NCBI GenBank assembly: GCA_041584055.1
Contig: JBFHER010000144.1
Location: 1 to 9,669, forward strand
Source: JBFHER01 sp041584055
GTDB lineage: Bacteria > Bacteroidota > Bacteroidia > Bacteroidales > UBA5342
Length of the DNA stretch: 9,669 nucleotides
Direction of reading: 5' to 3'
Below the pieces are notes generated by a model. That model was not told where the DNA came from. It saw nothing but the letters and a program-made list of their open reading frames with translations, and did not search any database. This document shows, one piece after another, positions 7,247 to 9,669 of this stretch. The stretch's first letter is position 1, and each line of letters starts with the position of its first letter. Position numbers and translations under genes: made by a program.

Positions 7247-9325
7247 CTATTTGAACGTGTCCTTTAAAATAAGGATGTCACGATTTTTGCCCGCTTTACC
7301 ATGAAATCCGCTGATGCCAAAATCGTTTGATGCTGTTGTGCCAATCAGCGTAAACGAAAGATCTGTATTGATGATGACATCAAAAATGCTTTCCATCTGA
7401 CTGCCTCCATAGTGCCATGTGGCAATGATATTGAAATCAGAATCGGTTTTGATCATCCATAAATCAGTTTCCCCATTATTGTCTGATACATCATTGTCGT
7501 CTGATTCAGAAACACCTGCCAATAAAAAACCTCCGGCAATCTGCCGGGCAAGAATGAGCTGATCACTGTAACTTCCGCCAAAATTTTGCTGACTGACTAA
7601 AGAAAGATCATTGTTTGTTTGAAGTAACAGGAAGTCATCATCACCAAAGTTTTTGGTAATATCGCCATCATAAGAACTGCTTGTTCCCGCAATAATAAGT
7701 GCATCCTCTTTTATAAATACCTGTACAATGTTTTCTGATCCGTTGCCTCCATATGTTTGAGAACTTCTGTTTTCCATGTCTTTGTCTATGCTGGATATCC
7801 AGATGTTTTTCTGTGCAACTGAATTGGCCGGATCCCAATTGGCAGAAAAGCTAATGGCACCTAAAATGAATTTAGTTTCCGTGGGAATGACAAGGTGCAA
7901 TTCTTCGTTGTTCGAAGAACCGATGCATTGCTGTGAAAGGAGATTTCCCTGCATGTCAATCTTTGCTGTCCAGAGGTCCATGCCCCCATTGTTCCCTTTT
8001 ACCATGCCGCTGTTGGATTCGGTTTCTCCAAAAAGAAGTATGCCATCATCAAGGACTGTGATCTGTTCCAGTGCTTCAAAACGAAGTCCACCGTAGGTTT
8101 TGCTCCATTCTGTTTCCTGATGTGGGTCCAGCTTGATAAGCCAGATATCGGCATCACCGTGGTTGACATCAATGTCTCCGTCGTTGGAAAAAGTTGTTCC
8201 GCCAATGATGAGCGATCCGTCCTCCATGCGGTGTAAATCATTTAAAAAATCAGCATTGCTTCCACCATAGGTCTTGCTCCAGCGGATTGTGTGTTCCGCG
8301 TCCAGAAATGCGATGAAAATGTCGTAAAGCCCATGATTCCCGGAAATGTCACCACTGTTGGATGCTGTAGTTCCACCCAGAATGATCTCACCATTGTCCA
8401 GTGGGATAAGATGTGTGACGTGGTCGTAATCAGATCCTCCGATGCTTGTTTGCCAAAGGATGTTGAAGGTCGAATCAAGTTCTGCAATCCACATGTCGCA
8501 TTGTCCATTGTTGCTTTTTAGATCCCCATTTCTTGAAAATGACTCAGCTGCCATGAGGTAGGTGCCTTTGTCCTGTTTTATAAATGCTTTTACTTGTTCA
8601 TTTTCTGAGCCACCGAGACATACCTGGGATGAAAGTGCCGGGTTGTTGTTCGCATTTAATCCCGGGATAACAAGCTGTGTGCCATTGGCATACAGCGTGT
8701 CGCCATTGGATGAGAATTCAACCTGATTTAACTTCTCCAATTCTTCATTGACAAATGTCTGTGTTGCCAGGTTCGAGGTTGCATCCTGTATTACAGAATC
8801 AACAAATGCCTGTGTGCTTAAATTTGTTGTTGCTCCCTTTAAAATAGAGTCAACGTATGCTTTTGTAGTAGGGTCATTTTTGGCGATTGGTTCACCCAGT
8901 TCCGATAATCTGCTTGCTGTCCCGGCATGCATGGCATAGGGAACGCTTAATAGTTGGGTGACAGAGAAGGACTGATTGTTCATTAATAATTCCAAAAAGT
9001 AGGGGCCCTTATCCCATGGAATAGTTCCCAGATCCTGATCAGTATCTCCATTGCCGATGATAACATTAAACAAGCCAATGGTATTTGTTGTAACCACATG
9101 GTCTTCTGAATAAATGATTTCACCAATCGGATTGCCTTGCCTGATCCAGACAGTCAGGTTAAGGGTTGAGTCCGCAATTGGCCCTCCTTTTACATCTCGT
9201 AACGCAGCCTGATAATTGAAACCATAAGGAACGCTTTGAGGCCTCACGTTCTGCGTAAAAACAGAAATGCAAAGAAGCACAATGGCTTTAATGCTTAATA
9301 ATTTTATAGCTTTTAATCGTTTCAT
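7247..9325 (-). CDS. exported repeat protein: N-terminal beta domain, 17-residue repeats, beta-propeller-like repeats
   Basis: This 692-residue protein has no enzyme motif I recognise. Residues 1-30 are a signal peptide (MKRLKAIK, then a hydrophobic core ending near RPQS). Residues about 33-135 match an N-terminal domain I recognise from many Bacteroidota secreted proteins: it starts YGFNYQAALRD, contains TTNTIGLFNVIIGNG and ends QLLSVPYAMHAG. Residues 154-196 hold 17-residue repeats, followed by a linker with SSNGDTLYANGTQLVIPG. Residues 236-692 are eight repeats of 54-59 residues, each starting near GGS and containing SNxGDIxxNHG and DxWxxKxD, probably blades of a propeller. There is no C-terminal sorting domain; the protein ends LILKDTFK. 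The start at 9325 is the only ATG that preserves the signal peptide, and it overlaps the upstream gene by 38 bases. The location is probably periplasm, surface or extracellular. The function is unknown; binding or adhesion is a guess. Confidence 0.85.
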   Translation of the reverse strand: MKRLKAIKLLSIKAIVLLCISVFTQNVRPQSVPYGFNYQAALRDVKGGPIADSTLNLTVWIRQGNPIGEIIYSEDHVVTTNTIGLFNVIIGNGDTDQDLGTIPWDKGPYFLELLMNNQSFSVTQLLSVPYAMHAGTASRLSELGEPIAKNDPTTKAYVDSILKGATTNLSTQAFVDSVIQDATSNLATQTFVNEELEKLNQVEFSSNGDTLYANGTQLVIPGLNANNNPALSSQVCLGGSENEQVKAFIKQDKGTYLMAAESFSRNGDLKSNNGQCDMWIAELDSTFNILWQTSIGGSDYDHVTHLIPLDNGEIILGGTTASNSGDISGNHGLYDIFIAFLDAEHTIRWSKTYGGSNADFLNDLHRMEDGSLIIGGTTFSNDGDIDVNHGDADIWLIKLDPHQETEWSKTYGGLRFEALEQITVLDDGILLFGETESNSGMVKGNNGGMDLWTAKIDMQGNLLSQQCIGSSNNEELHLVIPTETKFILGAISFSANWDPANSVAQKNIWISSIDKDMENRSSQTYGGNGSENIVQVFIKEDALIIAGTSSSYDGDITKNFGDDDFLLLQTNNDLSLVSQQNFGGSYSDQLILARQIAGGFLLAGVSESDDNDVSDNNGETDLWMIKTDSDFNIIATWHYGGSQMESIFDVIINTDLSFTLIGTTASNDFGISGFHGKAGKNRDILILKDTFK
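7250..8620 (-). repeat. eight tandem repeats of about 57 residues within the exported protein
   Basis: Starting at residue C236 the protein divides into units of 59, 58, 58, 57, 57, 57, 57 and 54 residues. Units 2 and 3 are the best conserved; each ends in WSKT, so the next begins YGGS or YGGL. At DNA level the segments 8087-8107 and 8261-8281 are 19 of 21 identical and exactly 174 bases (58 codons) apart. Unit 5 is the most degenerate and unit 8 lacks the final strand. The pattern of short beta strands separated by Asp/Asn/Gly-rich turns suits a seven- or eight-bladed propeller. Confidence 0.85.
8738..8866 (-). repeat. 17-residue repeats (TxxFVDSxI type) linking the two beta regions
   Basis: Residues 154-170 (TKAYVDSILKGATTNLS), 171-187 (TQAFVDSVIQDATSNLA) and the partial copy 188-196 (TQTFVNEEL) align at a strict 17-residue period. 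The segments look helical and probably form a short stalk or coiled coil between the N-terminal beta domain and the propeller-like repeats. The repetition is seen directly; the stalk role is inference. Confidence 0.75.
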
Positions 9326-9669
9326 TTTTATTGTTAATCAGGGTCAATATGTAAAGTCCTGAATCTAAATCCTGTAAATTTTTTTTATAATCTGTGCTCA
9401 GCATATCTTCCCGAAATATGAGTTTTCCATTGAGATCCGTCAGTTGTAAATGAATTGGGAGATGATCTGAATCTTGTGCTTTTAATTGAATGAAAGATCG
9501 TGTAGGGTTTGGATAAACAATGTAGATAGGAACATTGGGAACGTGTATTGCAGAATCAATGGTAAATGGTTGATGGAATCCCTGGGAAATGAGCATGCTT
9601 TCTCCATTCTCAGTTGTGATAACCGTTTCCCCCAGTGTCCAGGAAATAACGATGTTGTCTTGTTGGTTC
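9288..9669 (-). CDS. T9SS cargo protein, C-terminal sorting-domain part (5' end outside window)
   Basis: The frame is open from the stop at 9288 to the window's right edge, giving the last 126 residues of a longer protein; the ATG at 9596 is internal. The visible part begins NQQDNIVISWTLGETVITT and continues to ISQGFHQPF, a segment commonly found just before sorting domains in Bacteroidota. A type A T9SS sorting domain follows: IVYPNPTRSFIQL, then LQLTDLNGKLIFRE, then LDSGLYILTLINN and a Lys-rich end (KSYKIIKH). Such domains direct export across the outer membrane and are normally removed on the surface. The functional part of the protein lies outside the window, so nothing can be said of its activity. 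Its last codons overlap the start of the 692-residue exported protein, so the two are probably cotranscribed and translationally coupled. Confidence 0.88.
   Translation of the reverse strand, partial: NQQDNIVISWTLGETVITTENGESMLISQGFHQPFTIDSAIHVPNVPIYIVYPNPTRSFIQLKAQDSDHLPIHLQLTDLNGKLIFREDMLSTDYKKNLQDLDSGLYILTLINNKNETIKSYKIIKH

Noticed and set aside
7250..8620. Regular spacing resembling a CRISPR or DNA satellite array
   Set aside because: The period of about 171-177 bases reflects protein repeats of about 57 residues in an open reading frame, with diverged DNA copies and no short direct repeats with spacers.

Overview
The window looks like the chromosome of a member of the Bacteroidota. The evidence is one complete secreted protein and one partial one with type IX secretion (T9SS) C-terminal sorting domains, a signal peptide ending in the FSQ pattern common in this phylum, a TAnnTTTG-type promoter element, Bacteroidota-style FolC, XseA and IlvN sequences, and weak or absent Shine-Dalgarno sites. 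The base composition looks moderately AT-rich and even throughout. I see no rRNA, tRNA, CRISPR array, insertion sequence, integrase or phage gene, and no gene-free stretch longer than 300 bases.

Layout from left to right. Positions 1-1222 (+) hold the 3' end of the acetolactate synthase large-subunit gene (ilvB) followed by its regulatory subunit gene (ilvN), the first step of branched-chain amino-acid synthesis. They converge on folC (1252-2544, -), the folate polyglutamylation enzyme, across a 29-base gap that carries a strong inverted repeat. folC diverges from a PIN-PhoH ATPase gene (2710-4038, +) across an AT-rich 165-base region. A clear intrinsic terminator (4056-4082) closes the PhoH gene. 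A new transcription unit then begins: a secreted subtilisin-like protease (4147-5787, +) and, one base after its stop codon, xseA (5789-7159, +), the large subunit of exodeoxyribonuclease VII. The small-subunit gene xseB, expected next, is absent.

The right-hand 2.4 kb is a minus-strand unit of envelope or secreted proteins that reads toward xseA. It contains the C-terminal 126 residues of a T9SS cargo protein (running off the right edge) and, overlapping it by 38 bases, a 692-residue exported protein. That protein has a Bacteroidota N-terminal beta domain, a short 17-residue repeat segment and eight repeats of about 57 residues that probably form a beta-propeller.

Most of the window is ordinary housekeeping. 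The parts most worth a second look are the overlapping exported pair at the right edge, the missing xseB, the nearly leaderless promoter of the protease, its atypical active-site and sorting-domain details, and the inverted repeat between ilvN and folC. I do not see convincing evidence for a wholly new system.
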